Assembly (NCBI RefSeq): GCF_038502225.1
Contig: NC_091292.1
Location: 45,914,699 to 45,978,698 of the forward strand
Direction: 5' to 3'
DNA length: 64,000 nucleotides
Source of the DNA: Cherax quadricarinatus
Taxonomy: Eukaryota; Arthropoda; Malacostraca; Decapoda; Parastacidae
The notes beneath the pieces are model-generated. The model did no database searches. It was not told where the DNA came from and saw nothing but the letters and a program-made list of their open reading frames with translations. This document shows positions 47,872 to 61,640 of this stretch, piece by piece; position 1 is the first letter of the stretch, and each line of letters opens with the position of its first letter. A program made the position numbers and the translations under genes.

Positions 47872-48720
47872 TCAGTTTAATGTCCTAGACAAGATATCAA
47901 TGACCCCCTCAATCGAATTCGCTAATGCAACCACTCCAGCCTCAGAGAGATGAACCCCATCCCTTGCACACATATCATGCTTGGCATAGAATGTGTCCCA
48001 GTTACCAATGAATGGGATTGTAAGTTCCTTGCAGTACCTGTCTAGCCAGCAATTCATATCAATTGCCGTAGACATCCATTCTTTGCCCACTCCCCTTCTA
48101 GGCAAGATGCTACATATGATTGAGATCCCACCCTTAGACCTGACTACATATATGGTTGACCTGTACTTATCCAGCAGTGCCTGTCTCCTGCCCTTTCCGA
48201 TGCCATTTCCACTAGCACTAAGATAGATAATGGGCTTGTGTCCCTTTACCTAACAGAATATTAAACAAACTGCTGACTATGTCACTAACACCAGCCCCTG
48301 GGAGGCACACTCTCTGTCTAACCTTCCTATCTCTGTTACAAAAAGCACGATCCATCTATCTTACCTGAGAGTCTCCCACAATCAGAATATTCTTACCTTG
48401 ATTAGCAGGGAAGTCAGTGGTACCTTTGAACCTCACTAATCACCGAAGTACACTTATCCTGGAGAACAGAGAGTCGATTTCCTACCGTTACATCTTCTCT
48501 ATTAACCTTCCTTATCTTCCTTCTTGCTGAATTGTGAACCATTTGCACTTAACGAGGCTGCCACTCTCCAATTCGCTGCTGGTAACCTATTCCTCCTTAC
48601 CAGCTCCAACCATCTCACATTCACTCCCAAGCCCTTCAATGCGAAGCTTCAACCTCCTATTTTCCTCTTGCAGAAGTAGAACCTCCTTTCAACACTTTAA
48701 CCTGAGATTCTAAAGCACCA
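47872..48720 (-). pseudogene. ORF1 with SGNH/GDSL-type esterase of the L2/CR1-type LINE
   Basis: Minus strand: VHNSARRKIRKVNREDVTVG and RLSVLQDKCTSV precede ILIVGDSQVR (GDS, block I with the nucleophile Ser, about 48392-48363). A stop follows, then VCLPGAGVSDIVSSLF, IIYLSASGNGIGKGRRQALL (block III-like), and, in frame 48105-47872, FYAKHDMCARDGVHLSEAGV with the D-x-x-H pair of block V. All expected catalytic positions can be seen, but the frame is interrupted. The role of esterases in LINE ORF1 is not settled; membrane lipid or acyl binding has been proposed. Confidence 0.72.
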
Positions 48721-48760
48721 CAGCATGCCAAGGTGCTCGGTAACCTCCAAGCTAAATCCC

Positions 48761-49944
<1,184 letters not shown>

Positions 49945-51190
49945 GAACCTAGGATAACCCAAAAAAGTCAGACAAAGTGAATTATTTCCATTGGGATCCT
50001 TTTAATTCCTTACTATTACACTATAAAGTAGATAATATCTTATTATCATACTATATAGGAGATATACTAGGAATAACGAAAGATGAGTTATGTTTATTTA
50101 CATGTGTGCTAGCTATAAAAATAAAAAAATCATTCTTCTCCCTTTCTGTCGCTACATTCATTAGGCCCCTTTTCGCTCTCTTCTTGAACTGGTTCATGCT
50201 ATGACTGGCTTTGACATGTGCAGGCAGTCTGTTCCATTCCTTTATTGCTGTACAATAAAGGGTGTTTGAAGACTGACCACTGACTGTGGGTACTACAAAG
50301 TTGTGCTCTCTCCCCCTAGTACCTTGATTGCTTTGGTTCCTAAACTTGACAAAATTGGCAGCAAGATATTCTGGGCACTGTTTGTGAGCAATTTTATAAA
50401 CTTGATTTAGCTTCATTTGTTTTACTCTGTCTTCAACATTCAACATATCCAATTGTTGTAATTCATCCTGGCCTACATTCTCTCTTTGACCCAGGTCCAG
50501 GATGAATCTTACCATTTTGTTCTAGGTGATTTACAGTCTTCTTTTTCTATTATTTTTTTGTCAAGGCAGAGTACCATGAAGAGCAAGCGTAGCCCACATG
50601 ACATTGCATTAGGGCTAGAAATAGGGGCCTGTGAGCCTCAGTAGGTAAACACTGTGATTGTCTGAAGAGAAACTTCAGTCTGGTATTCGCTTTCTTTACT
50701 ACACTGTTCCCTATCAGTTGTATTGATTCCCAGATATTTTACTGAGGAAACTGAAGTGATGGGCTCCCCATTACACCAGACATTAAAATTATTTTCCCTT
50801 CTCAGTTTACGTTTCGTGCCAAAGCGAATGGCTTCAGTTTTCCCGAGGTGTAACGATAGTTTCTTGTGAACTAACAATTTGCTGCAGGACTCCAGTTCCA
50901 GTGTTAATACATTAGCTACATCTTGTGGGTCTTTTCCTGACACTAACAGAGCACTGTCATCCGCATACAGTAGGAGTTTGCACTTAACACTGATGGGCAT
51001 GTCGTTTACATAACACAGAAATAATGAGTTACAGAGAATTCTACCTTGGGGAAGTCCACATGCTATCGTTTTGTTAATTTTGACAATTTGTTTCATATTA
51101 CTAAGATAGGATTTAAACCAGTCTATGGAACCATGCCAATACCTTGAAGTTTCTTACGTAATATATTGTGCAAGTTTAAGGTTACCATAC
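49945..51190 (-). pseudogene. RT 3' fragment of a CR1/Daphne-like LINE
   Basis: Minus strand. Frame 51096-50638: motif B ACGLPQGRILCNSLFLCYVN, catalytic YADDSALLVSG (about 50965-50935), then LHLGKTEAIRFGTKRKL and VKYLGINTT. Frame 50515-50051: ELQQLDMLNVEDRVKQMKLN, QVYKIAH, GREHNFVVP, IKEWNRLPAHVK, the C-terminal end of the family. The two frames are separated by a shift. The sequence 5' of motif B is lost before the (AT)n array at 51310. Clade assignment is by general look only. Confidence 0.7.
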
Positions 51191-51308
51191 TCTGAACAAA
51201 CTTACGCTATTCCTCTTGTTGCTGCCCTTGCAACATTGCACAGCTCCTGATGACACACTGAGAAGTGTGAAAGTACTCGAGCTAAAGATTTCCCTCCCCA
51301 CGGCTTGA

Positions 51309-52441
<1,133 letters not shown>

Positions 52442-53033
52442 ACCTCAATCTGTGTGGTAAGCTTGGGCTGAAGGGAGACTGACACATGTGGGTGGAGGCA
52501 CATACCCTGGGTTGTTCATGATGGGGGTGGAGAGGGGTGGAGAGGGGCATAGGCCTAGATCTGGTTGGCGGTCTCGAGTCTTCATGGAAGGTGGAGTAGG
52601 CAGGAGATGGAGGTGATGTGAGGAGTGATGGGGGTGAGGGAGTAGTGGAGGAAGGGTGATGACCTGTGAGGCAGGTCGAGCAGAGTTCTCCACTCAGTGC
52701 ACTAAACGACACCTTATTATACATAAGAAGACATTATACACAGCCCTCCACTATAAACAACACACCGTTATGCACTCTACACCATACACACACAAGCTTA
52801 TCAAACACTCTGTCATCGGCGCGAGTCTACACGGTGTATGTGCGCATGTTCGGGGGAAAGAGGAAAAACAGGCAGTCCTACCCCTCTTGCATGTTGATCA
52901 CCTCCCCTCACTGCTCCCTCCACCCCTCAGATGACGGATATGTATCCTCCCTCACTGGCGCTCACTTCATCTACCCAACACTTCTTGATTCTAATGGAAG
53001 AAATGAAATGCAGGGTCTCCTTGCCATTCTAAA

Positions 53034-53036
<3 letters not shown>
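52442..53036. other. No gene recognised
   Basis: Contains a G-rich plus strand at 52510-52680, possibly 5' UTR of the preceding minus-strand element. Confidence 0.4.

Positions 53037-53116
<80 letters not shown>
53037..53116. repeat. (TG)n microsatellite
   Basis: About 75 bp of pure TG alternation at the 3' end of a minus-strand CR1 copy. Confidence 0.97.
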
Positions 53117-53117
<1 letters not shown>

Positions 53118-53969
53118 ACTCACCTAGTTGCACTCACCTAGTTGAGATTGCAAGGGTCGAGTCCTAGCTCCTGGCCCCACCTCTTCAATGGTCGCTACTA
53201 GGTCACTTTCCCTGAACCGTGAGCTTTATCATACCTCTGCTTAAAGCTATGTATGGAACCTGCCTCCGCTACATCGCTTCCCAAACTATTCCACTTCCTG
53301 ACTACTCTTTGACTGAGAAATACTTCCTAACATGCCCGTGATTCATCTGTTTCTTCATCTTCCAACTGTGTCCCCTTGTTGCAGTGTCCCATCTCTGGAA
53401 CATCCTGCCTTTGTCCACCTTGCCAATTCTTCTCAGTATTTTATATGTCGTTAATATGTTCCCCCTATTTCTCCTGTCCTCCAGTGTCGTCAGGTTGATT
53501 TCCCTTAACCTCCCCTCGTAGGACATACCCCTTAGCTCTGGGACTAGTCTTGTTCAAAACGTTTGCACTTTCTCTAGTTTCTGTACGTGCTTGGCTAGAT
53601 GTAGGTTCCAAACTGGTGCCGCATACTCTAATATGGGCCTAACGTACACAGTGTACAGGGTCCTGAATGATTCCTTATTAAGATATCGGAATGCTGTTCT
53701 TAGGTTTGCTTGGCACCCATATGCTGTAGTTGTTTGGTTGATGTGCGCCTCAGGAGATGTGCCTTGTGTTATACTCACCCCAAGTTATTTTTCCTTGAGT
53801 GAAGTTTGTAGTCTCTGGCACCCTAGATTGTACTCCATCTGCAGTCTTCCTTGCCCTTCCCCAATCTTCATGACTTTGCACTTGGTGGGGTTGAACTCCA
53901 GGAGCCAATTGCTGGACGAGGTCTGCATCCTGTCCAGATCTCTTTGTAGTTCTGCCTGGTCCTCGACAG
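53117..53969 (-). pseudogene. CR1-type LINE (family B) 3' fragment
   Basis: Minus strand: HPVEDQAELQRDLDRMQTSS, WLLEFNPTKCKVMKIGEG, then FRYLNKESFRTLYTVYVRPI, LEYAAPVWNLHLAKHVQKLE, GMSYEGRLREINLTTLED, and HSWKMKKQMNHGHVRKYF, with frameshifts near 53790, 53550 and 53305. The order is normal, so this copy serves as reference for the inversion at 34930-35098. Its 5' end meets the LTR-like repeat at 53970. Confidence 0.88.
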
Positions 53970-54357
53970 GGTGCATGTACACACCCTCATTAAAAGGCTA
54001 CCTCCCCAACCAGTGAACCAGATACTAAGGGTTGGATGATCGTCAGATCAGTGTCTTGGTTCAACCAGTCATACTGTGGATCTGATAACTGTAAAGGTGG
54101 CGTGGTTACCACGCATGCCTTTACCCTTGTCATTTCCATTCGAGAGCTGGTTGAAGCACGGTGGTCTGCATTGTATTGGCTTCAAATTCTGCCTTGATTA
54201 CCGAGACGTACACTAATACTCATTGCTGTACATAGTGTATATAGTGTACATATTGCTGTTTATACTTGGTGAAGGATAATACAAATCAAAGTTTTTCTGC
54301 TGCTTTTATTTTTATTCCTTTTCACTCAGGATAACATGCTTTTGAGAACCTGGGTTG

Positions 54358-54360
<3 letters not shown>
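53970..54360 (-). repeat. LTR-like dispersed repeat, copy B (inverted relative to copy A)
   Basis: Diverged reverse complement of 11571-11969 over its whole length. It abuts a CR1 copy on one side and an (AT)n array on the other. No flanking duplication seen. Confidence 0.55.

Positions 54361-54439
<79 letters not shown>
54360..54439. repeat. (AT)n microsatellite
   Basis: About 80 bp of AT alternation, followed by (AAT)n at 54452-54473. Confidence 0.97.
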
Positions 54440-54441
<2 letters not shown>

Positions 54442-54473
54442 TGCCAAAGAATAATATAATAATAATAATAATA

Positions 54474-54649
54474 GGTAAAATTGGGCAATTAGCTTAAAGA
54501 TATATATTTTTCTTTTGTGTTAATGTAAAAATTAATAATTTTGTACTAAAAGAACCTCAGAAAACTTACCTAACCTTATTATAACAAGCGGTATTTAATG
54601 TAGCCTAATCAGTCTAAATATATTTTAGATAAGTTTATAATAATTTAAT
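54474..54649. repeat. Satellite-like ~240-bp repeat, left part
   Basis: AACCTCAGAAAACTTACCTA...TTTAATGTAGCCTAATC is repeated at 61385-61445 (AACCTTAGGAAAGTTACCTA...). The unit is interrupted at 54649 by a LINE and resumes at 61252. Confidence 0.75.
54636..54649. repeat. Target-site duplication of the I/Jockey-type LINE, left copy
   Basis: TATAATAATTTAAT, identical to 61238-61251. Confidence 0.8.
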
Positions 54650-54828
54650 TATTATTATAATAAAAAAGAAGCACTAAGCCACAAGGGCTATACAGCACTG
54701 CAGGGTAGGGAAGTAAGCAAGCGTACTGGGAGGCAAAAGGGGGGAGGGATGATTAGTAGGTTACAGAAAACAGCAGGGGATAGTGCAGGGGTAGCAAGAG
54801 ATTGAGGTAGAAAGGGCTGAAGGTATCA

Positions 54829-57800
54829 TCAGAGTTTGTAGAGCAAGTCAGTTGTTGTCAAAAAGTCAATGAGAGAGTCCGGATGAAAGGTGGGTCCATC
54901 AGCGAGAAGGGAAGGTAAAGAGAGAGCAGCGGAGCGAAGACGACGCTGGAGGTAAATTCTGTGTGCTCGTTGATAAAGTGGCAGTCTAATAGAATGTGGC
55001 TGACCGATAATGGACCTGACAATTCTCACAGAGAGGAGCAGGGCGCCTCTCCATGAGATATCCATGAGTAAGACAAGTATGGCCAATGTGAAGGTGGGAG
55101 AGAGTAGTCTCCCAACCTCGACACTGGTGACAAGAAGATGGCCAGTAACCTATGTTCGGTTTAATAGAACAAAGTTTGTTATTGAGCAGAGCAGACCAAC
55201 GTTGTTGCCAACGGGTGTGAAGGTGGATAGCTATTACAGCAAAATAGTCCGGAAATGGAACACCTCTATAGGAAATTGGTAGGTCATGTACTGCTGGTTG
55301 CACAGCAGTGTCTGCCTTTTCATTGCCCTGTACGCCAACATGACCAGGGACCCAACAAAAAACAATATCTTCATGCTTGGTAGAGATACGGCATAGCCAA
55401 AGTTGGATACGGAGAACTAGAGGGTGAGGTGTATCAAATTTCCGTATAGCCTGTAGAGCACTAAGGGAGTCTGAGACAACCACAAATGATGACACAGACA
55501 CAGATGTGATACGAATAAGTGCTGCAAGAATGGCATACAATTCAGCAGTAAAAATGCTAGCCGAAGACAGTAAATGCCCTCGCACGACACTGTCCGGAAA
55601 CACTGCTTCGAAGCCGATGCGTCAGAAAATTTAGAGCCATCTGTGTACACGGCGATGGCATGAGAATGAGAGTGGAAGTGGTCAAGAAAAAGAAAGCGGG
55701 AAGCCACCGTAGGCAGTTGGGTTTTCGAGCAAGGGAGTGAGAAAGAACAGACCCGGACAACTGGAACTTCCCAGGGGGGTAGGGGAAAGTGAGATGCTCC
55801 ATGAACATATAAAGGCGGTAACTGAAGGGAAGACAAGAGCGAATGCAGGTGAAGAGAGAAGGGATGGAGAAAACAGGGGTGGTGAACAAATACAGAATGT
55901 CTACTAATATCAGTGGCCATTCTATAAATGGAAGGATTGCGGAGATCGTGAGAGTGCACATAGTAGCAAAGGCAATGGGCATCATGGCGATCAGACAAGG
56001 ATGGAACATTCGCTTCTGCATAGAGGCTCTCAACAGGGGAAGAGCAAAAAGCACCAATGCATAAACGTAATCCTTGGTGATGGATGGGGTTAAGGCTAGA
56101 GAGAGTAGCAGGAGAGGCCGCTGAATAGATCTGGTCACCATAATCGAGTTTTGATAAAATGAGGGCTGAATGCAGGCGAAGGACAGTTCGACGATCAGCT
56201 CCCCCATGAAAGATGAGCAAGGGTTTTAAGAAGGTTCAGCCGGCTGTGACAAGTTGCCTTTAGAGAGGTAATGTGGGGTTTTCAGGATAACCTACGGTCA
56301 AAGAGAAGGCCTAGAAACCTGATTGCATCACGTTCAGGGATACGGGAGCCATAGAGGTACAAAGGATGATCGGAGATGACAGAGCATCTAGTGAAAGTAA
56401 TTTGGTGAGTTTTGGTACTGGAAAATTTAACCCATGCGTGGTGGCCCAATTGGAAACACGGGTGACCGCATGCTGGAGAGAAACTGTAATGAGGTGACAG
56501 TCAGTGCCTGCACAAGCAATAGTGAAGTCATCTACATAGAGTGATGACCAAATATTGGATGGAAGAACAGAGGCCAAATCATTTATAGCAAGGAAAAGAA
56601 GTGTTGTGCTCAGAACGCATCCCTTAGGAACACCTTCAGCTTGGGCAAAGTCCGAAGAGAGCACATTATTGACTCGAACACAGAAATGTCTGTCAGTTAA
56701 AAAGTTCTTAAGGAAAGATGGTAGATTGCCTCGGAGGCCTAAGGAGTGGGCTTAGGCCAAAATATTATACCTCCAAGTTGTTTCATATGCCTTCTCAAGG
56801 TCAAAAAATATGGCAATAACTGAGTGGTTATTCGCAAAGGCATTATGAACATACGTATCCAAATGTAGTAAGGGGTCTCTGGTAGAACGGCCCTTACGAA
56901 AGCCATATTGACGAGTGAAGAGACTGTTGTGTGTCTCTAAATACCACATTAATCATCTATTTACCAGACGTTCCATCACTTTGCAAACTGCACTGGTAAG
57001 AGCGATGGGACGATAGTGGGAGGCTTCATGTCCCGTAGTACCCAGTTTGCAGAAAGGGAGAACAATGACAGATTTCCACAGCTGTGGAAGAACTCCTTGT
57101 GACCAAATAAGATTGAAAAGGCATAAGAGGACTGCAAGGGCTGACTGATGTAAATGTTGTAACATACGAATATGAATGTAGTCGGGCCCAGCTGTCGATG
57201 ATCGGCAAGCTGAGAATGTTGCCTCCAGTTCCTGAAGTGTAAAAGGCACATTATACTGTTCTTCTCTGAGAGAAGAAAAGTCCAAGGGTGCTAACTCTTG
57301 GGCAGACTTTGAGGAATGGAACGAGGGGCAGAGATGGAGCCCCAGAGATATACAGACCAGATGATTGCCAATTTCAATGGCAACATCTAGAGGGTTTATT
57401 ATATCAACACCGGCAACCTGCAGAACAGGAGCCGGGTCAGGAGAATATTTACCACTCAGTTTCCGTACTTTTTTCCAGACTGCACTCATAGAGGAAGCAG
57501 AGGTGATGTTGGAGACAATCTCGCCAGCAAGTGCGTTTAGCATCATGTATGACACAGCGAGCGATCGCACGCTTCTGATTAAAATCAAGAAGTCTCTCAG
57601 TGGTTCTATTATGCTGGTACCTGCCCCACACAACATGTTTCAAACGTACTGCATGAGCACAAGCAGGAGATCACCAAGGCACGCATTTATGAGAATGCCT
57701 GCCCGAGATTTGGGGTATAGAATTAGAAGCTGATGTTAAAACTGAGGACGAGAAGAGGTGTAAAAGCTCATCAATGGAGGACGAAGAAGGAACCTCACTA

Positions 57801-58527
57801 AAAACAGTTAGTTGTGAGTAAAGGTCTCAATTTGCCTGATCAAATTGCCAGCGTTAGGTGGTGAATATGAAATGGAAGTAAGAATGATTGGAAAATGATC
57901 ACTGTCATGTAAATCTGGGAGAACAAACCAGGTGAAGTCTAGTGCAGCGAAGGAAGAGCAGACTGAGAGATCGATGCAAGAGAGAGTATGAGTACGAGGA
58001 GCAAAATGGGTGTGAGTACCTGTATTTAAAACATGGAGGGGGTGGGAAGCAAGAAAAGCCCCTAGCTGAATGCCACTAGAATCACAGTGAGACCTCCCCC
58101 AGAGAAAATGATGAGCATTAAAATCGCCAAGTATCAGAAGTGGTGGCGGTAATGACGAAACAAGAAAGACAATATCCGGAATAGATAATGCTTGAGAAGG
58201 AGAGAGATACAAATAACAGAGTGTATACCACCTATGCAGGTGGATACGGTCTGCTGTGTAATGCAGCGAAGTACGAACAAATAGCTGATGGAACAGAATA
58301 TCAGTGCATAGAAGAAGGGTGCTTTCATTAAAGGTCCCATCAGGAAAAGGATCCGAAGAATACAATAAATTATAGCCTGAGATGGGATAGATAACAGCAG
58401 AGTTTAATTTTGATTCTTGTAAGCAAACACCAACAGGGGAAAATTGGGAGAGCAACGTCTGAAGCTCACCCCGATTACCCCTGAGGCCGTGTATATTCCA
58501 CTGTAAATAGGCCATGGTTGGCAACAA
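54829..58527 (-). pseudogene. ORF2: APE endonuclease, RT, RNase H, zinc knuckle
   Basis: Endonuclease (58527-57808, open for 239 codons): LQWNIHGLRGNRGEL, VCLQESKL, LLILGDFNAHHFLWG and SDHFPIIL, all catalytic positions present. RT: FACRSSTAGPDYIHIRML, HYRPIALTSAVCKVMERLV, QYGFRKGRSTRDPLLHL, motif A VIAIFFDLEKAYETTW, motif B EGVPKGCVLSTTLLFLAIND, catalytic LYVDDFTIAC (about 56545-56515). RNase H: AVYTDGSKF, IFTAELYAI, VVVSDSLSALQAI and GNEKADTA supply the D-E-D-D set. The end has LCENCQV and a His/Cys tail. Frameshifts or stops near 57720, 56950, 56700, 56250 and 55610. Otherwise well preserved. Confidence 0.87.
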
Positions 58528-58559
58528 TAAAGATACTAGAAATCCACAGGTAAGGTTAC

Positions 58560-60488
58560 TTATGGACTAGAAGGGTTAGAAAAGTCCACATGCAGTGGCA
58601 GAGGTAAACGTTCAAGCAGCGAAGGAATGGTGTGCTGTGAAGAAAGGAGTTGTGCAGATGGAGAAGAGGAAAGAGAAGGAACAGAGGGCGGATAAGTGTC
58701 CATTGATGGTTTGGTCTCTGCAATATATTCAGAGATTGCTTCAATTGTTTCGGAGTTCAGAGACGTCGTATGGGAGATAATATTGGAGATGGAAGGAGGA
58801 GGAGTTTGAGTAAAGATCGGAACTGTAATGGACTGTATTGAGGTAGGGGGGGGCGAAAGGGTGGAGGGAACTGGAGAAGTGTGGGAGGGGACCGAAGAGG
58901 CAGAAACCTGGGAGGTGGCAGAAGAGGAAGAAACTTGGGAGGGGACAGGGGAAGAAGGCACATTGCGAGGAGGAGGATGAACCTCCACACTTGTAACCAA
59001 GCCAGTGAAAGGGGAAGACCCAGGTACAGAGACTGGGAAGGTGAAGTGTGGAGGTGGATGAGGGGAAGGAGGGGTTAAAGGAGATTTTTTGGACTTCTGA
59101 GAAGTAGAGGGACGATTGGGAGGAGGTGTCATATAAGGTCTTGTCGATACCGGGGTTTGTGAGGGAGAACACGAAGAAGTGAGAACAGGCTGAGGTGTTG
59201 AAGTAGGGACGTCTGAGCCCAGGACAGCAAAATAATTAGATACAGCAGTGACTCTGGGTCTGGCAACCACAGAGGAGGCTGCAAAAGATGGGACACCAGA
59301 AGTGGGGGGACTTTTTGAAACACGAGAATAAGAAACACGGGGTAGTCTCCCTTGGAGGCAGAGATGAGAAACCGCCATAGCATAAGGGAGACCTTCTGCC
59401 TCTTTGAGGCAGCGAATTTCCCGCTCATTCAAGTAGACCTGGCAATGGTGAGAGTATGAAGGGTGAGCCAAATGTCAATTAAGGCAAGAGGGAGGTCGAC
59501 TGCAAGACGTATTAGAATGGTCATCGGCACCACAGACTGGGCATTCGGCTATAGATCTGCAATATTGTGCTGGGTGGCCAAATCGCCAACAATTTCTACA
59601 CTGTTGCGGTGTAGGGATGACCTTTCAAACTTGTAACCGATGTCCTGCTACATAAACAGAGGATGGGAGTTCATGGCTGTCAAAAGTTAAACGAGCCACA
59701 TTGCAAGGGTATCGTCTCCGCCTGTGGGCAGGAAGAACATAAGTGTCTGCCTTGAGAATTGGGAGATCTAGGAGTTCCAGCTGTTCGAGAATGTCATTGC
59801 CACATATCTGGAAATTCTGTTGGACTATGGTATGAGGCAGAATGACAGTACCACTACAAGAATTGAGGGAATGATGTTTTTCGATAGTGATAGGAATAGT
59901 ATCGATATGTGAAAGAAGAGAAAGATCATGAGCTTGGGTAGCATTCTGGACTGTGATGATACGCATACCACTCTTAAGAGCATTAAAGGAAATATCTCTA
60001 CCAACATGGCGTAGGAACGCTTTGCCAATACTATGGTCAGAAAGATAGGCAGTAGAAGAAGTCGGTCTTAAAGTAAAGAATTTTGTCCATTGTGTGGTCC
60101 GAAACTGTGTGTGAAGAGGGAGTGCATGACGTGTTGGTCTTTTCCGAGCAGAATGGGAAGGTAATGAAGTAACGTCATCAGGAGATTGTCGTTGGCATTT
60201 AGAAGTGGGACCAGAGTTGGTCCGACGTGGGACGGGCTGGCGATTCGAAAATCGCCGCACAGTAGAGTGAGAGGCCGGAAGCATAGTCAGAGGAGAGCAG
60301 AGGTCAGACAAATCGAAGGAGTCAGTCGAAACCCCGGCACCTGAAGCAGGTGATGAAACAGCACCAGCAAGAGATACAGGGGTCTTAGGAGTGTCTGAAG
60401 AGTGGCCAAAAGACGAGACAAAGTCAGAATGGGGTGCGGTAACAATAAGGGGCCCGGGGGTAGTGGGGCCATGGATTGGGTACTCCAT
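58560..60488 (-). pseudogene. ORF1 gag-like protein with CCHC knuckles
   Basis: Starts with ATG at 60486-60488 (MEYPIHGPTTPGPL). A Ser/Pro-rich N-terminal part (~110 residues) is followed by a folded region: FRTTQWTKFFTLRPTSSTAY, SIGKAFLRHVGRDISFNALK, SGMRIITVQNATQAHDL and IPITIEKHHSLNSCSGTVI. This is the RRM-like core typical of I/Jockey gag proteins. The frame stops at 59625. Then, in another frame, three cysteine knuckles: CRNCWRFGHPAQYC, CPVCGADDHSNTSC, CLN..HLAHPSYSHHC, and after a stop the Ser/Pro-rich C-terminal 300 residues. CCHC knuckles bind RNA. Confidence 0.85.
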
Positions 60489-61237
60489 GGTTAGGTTATC
60501 TCTTTCTTTTTGTTTTTAAGAAAAACAAAGAAAGAAGAAAAGAAAATAAAAATAAAAAAGAATAAAAAAAGGGGGGACCGGAGAGGGATAGTTCCTAGGA
60601 GGAATGAAAGGGCCAGAAATCTCCCTCCGCGCCCAAGAGGACCTCAGCACCACAAGTAGCACAGATGCAGCATGGAACGCGTGCCATACCCTACCCTTCA
60701 TGCCAGTAAACCAGCAATCCGGGATAGCAACCTCACATCTGCCGAGCTACCTCAGTGGACAAAAGAGAGGGCAGCCGGATATCCCCCACAAAGCATACCT
60801 CCTTCGGCCACCACCCCCGGAATCCGAAAGGTGGCTTCCAGAGATACACCCGTCGCCTGAAAGACACCCAAAGCCACCCTCCGGGATACCAGAGAGGGAT
60901 CGGGACATTCCCAGGCAATCCAGATTCCACTGCAAACTACGCCACCGCCAAGAACCTCAACGGAATGGGATGGACCCCGGTACCCTTTCCCCTACCCAGG
61001 AACTAGCGTGCCTGTGGGAAGAATCCCAAAGGCCAAAAAAGGAAGGGCAAAAGGGACGGGTGGGGAGGAGGAGGAGGAGGAGGAGGAGGAGGAGGAGGAG
61101 GAAAGGAACAAGTGAAGGATGAGATAGGGAAGGGGGACTGGGGGGTAATTAGGTTCGGTCTGAGGAAGGAGACTGACAGGTCTAATTCCTCAGACCAAGA
61201 GCCTCTTCACCACGCCAAGGAGCCCCCCTTGAAGAGG
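60489..61237 (-). other. 5' UTR of the I/Jockey-type LINE
   Basis: Non-coding on the minus strand. Includes a purine-rich block (60520-60580) and a (GGA)n tract at 61066-61100. The plus-strand open frame that ends in a poly-Arg run here is an artefact of the GGA repeat. Confidence 0.65.
61066..61100 (+). repeat. (GGA)n microsatellite
   Basis: Eleven or so GGA units; could form G-rich secondary structure. Confidence 0.95.
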
Positions 61238-61251
61238 TATAATAATTTAAT
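61238..61251. repeat. Target-site duplication of the I/Jockey-type LINE, right copy
   Basis: TATAATAATTTAAT. Confidence 0.8.
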
Positions 61252-61640
61252 AATAAACACAATGAAATGTATTTAGGCTCAGAGTGATTTTTGCTAAATT
61301 ATTGCATCCAAAAATTTTCGCTTGCTCTATTCGGCAAGAAGGGCATTGCTATTTAAGCCAAAATCACAAGTTTTACCAGAAGAACCTTAGGAAAGTTACC
61401 TAACCTTATTAAAAACAAACTCAATTTAATGTAGCCTAATCCAACTAATTATATTTTTATATAGTTTTACAATAATTTAGTAGCAAACAAACACAATGAA
61501 ATACATTTTTTCGTTAGGTTCAGAATGATTTTTGTGAAATTATTGCTTACACAAATTTTCACTTGTCCTATTCGGCAAGAAGTGGGCCCACACATGCCAA
61601 TAATAGTCGCAAGTTTAGGCTCGATTAAAAAAGTAAAGTG
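61252..61640. repeat. Satellite-like ~240-bp repeat, rest of one unit plus a second unit
   Basis: Completes the unit begun at 54474 and adds another. AGGTTCAGAATGATTTTTG, AAATTATTGC and CTATTCGGCAAGAAG recur at about 240-bp spacing. Similarity between units is clear but imperfect. Confidence 0.75.

Larger units (their letters stand above)
45790..48760 (-). mobile_element. L2/CR1-type LINE with an esterase ORF1
   Basis: Minus strand. From 5' to 3': a coiled-coil-like charged start (about 48720-48560), an SGNH esterase (48400-47872), APE endonuclease remnants (47640-47040) and an RT C-terminal region (46600-45880). Esterase domains in ORF1 are known for CR1/L2-type LINEs. Many frameshifts; old. 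Confidence 0.75.
54650..61237 (-). mobile_element. I/Jockey-type LINE with RNase H, about 6.6 kb
   Basis: Minus strand: 5' UTR (61237-60489), ORF1 (60488-58560), ORF2 (58527-54829) and a 3' UTR. It is bounded by a 14-bp duplication and appears full length. It splits a satellite-like repeat. Both ORFs are present in correct order with moderate decay. The RNase H domain between RT and the C-terminal knuckle places it with I-type elements. Confidence 0.88.

Noticed and set aside
60604..61122. 172-residue plus-strand protein ending in an Arg run
   Set aside because: Lies antisense in the 5' UTR of a LINE and its end is a (GGA)n repeat; no domain.
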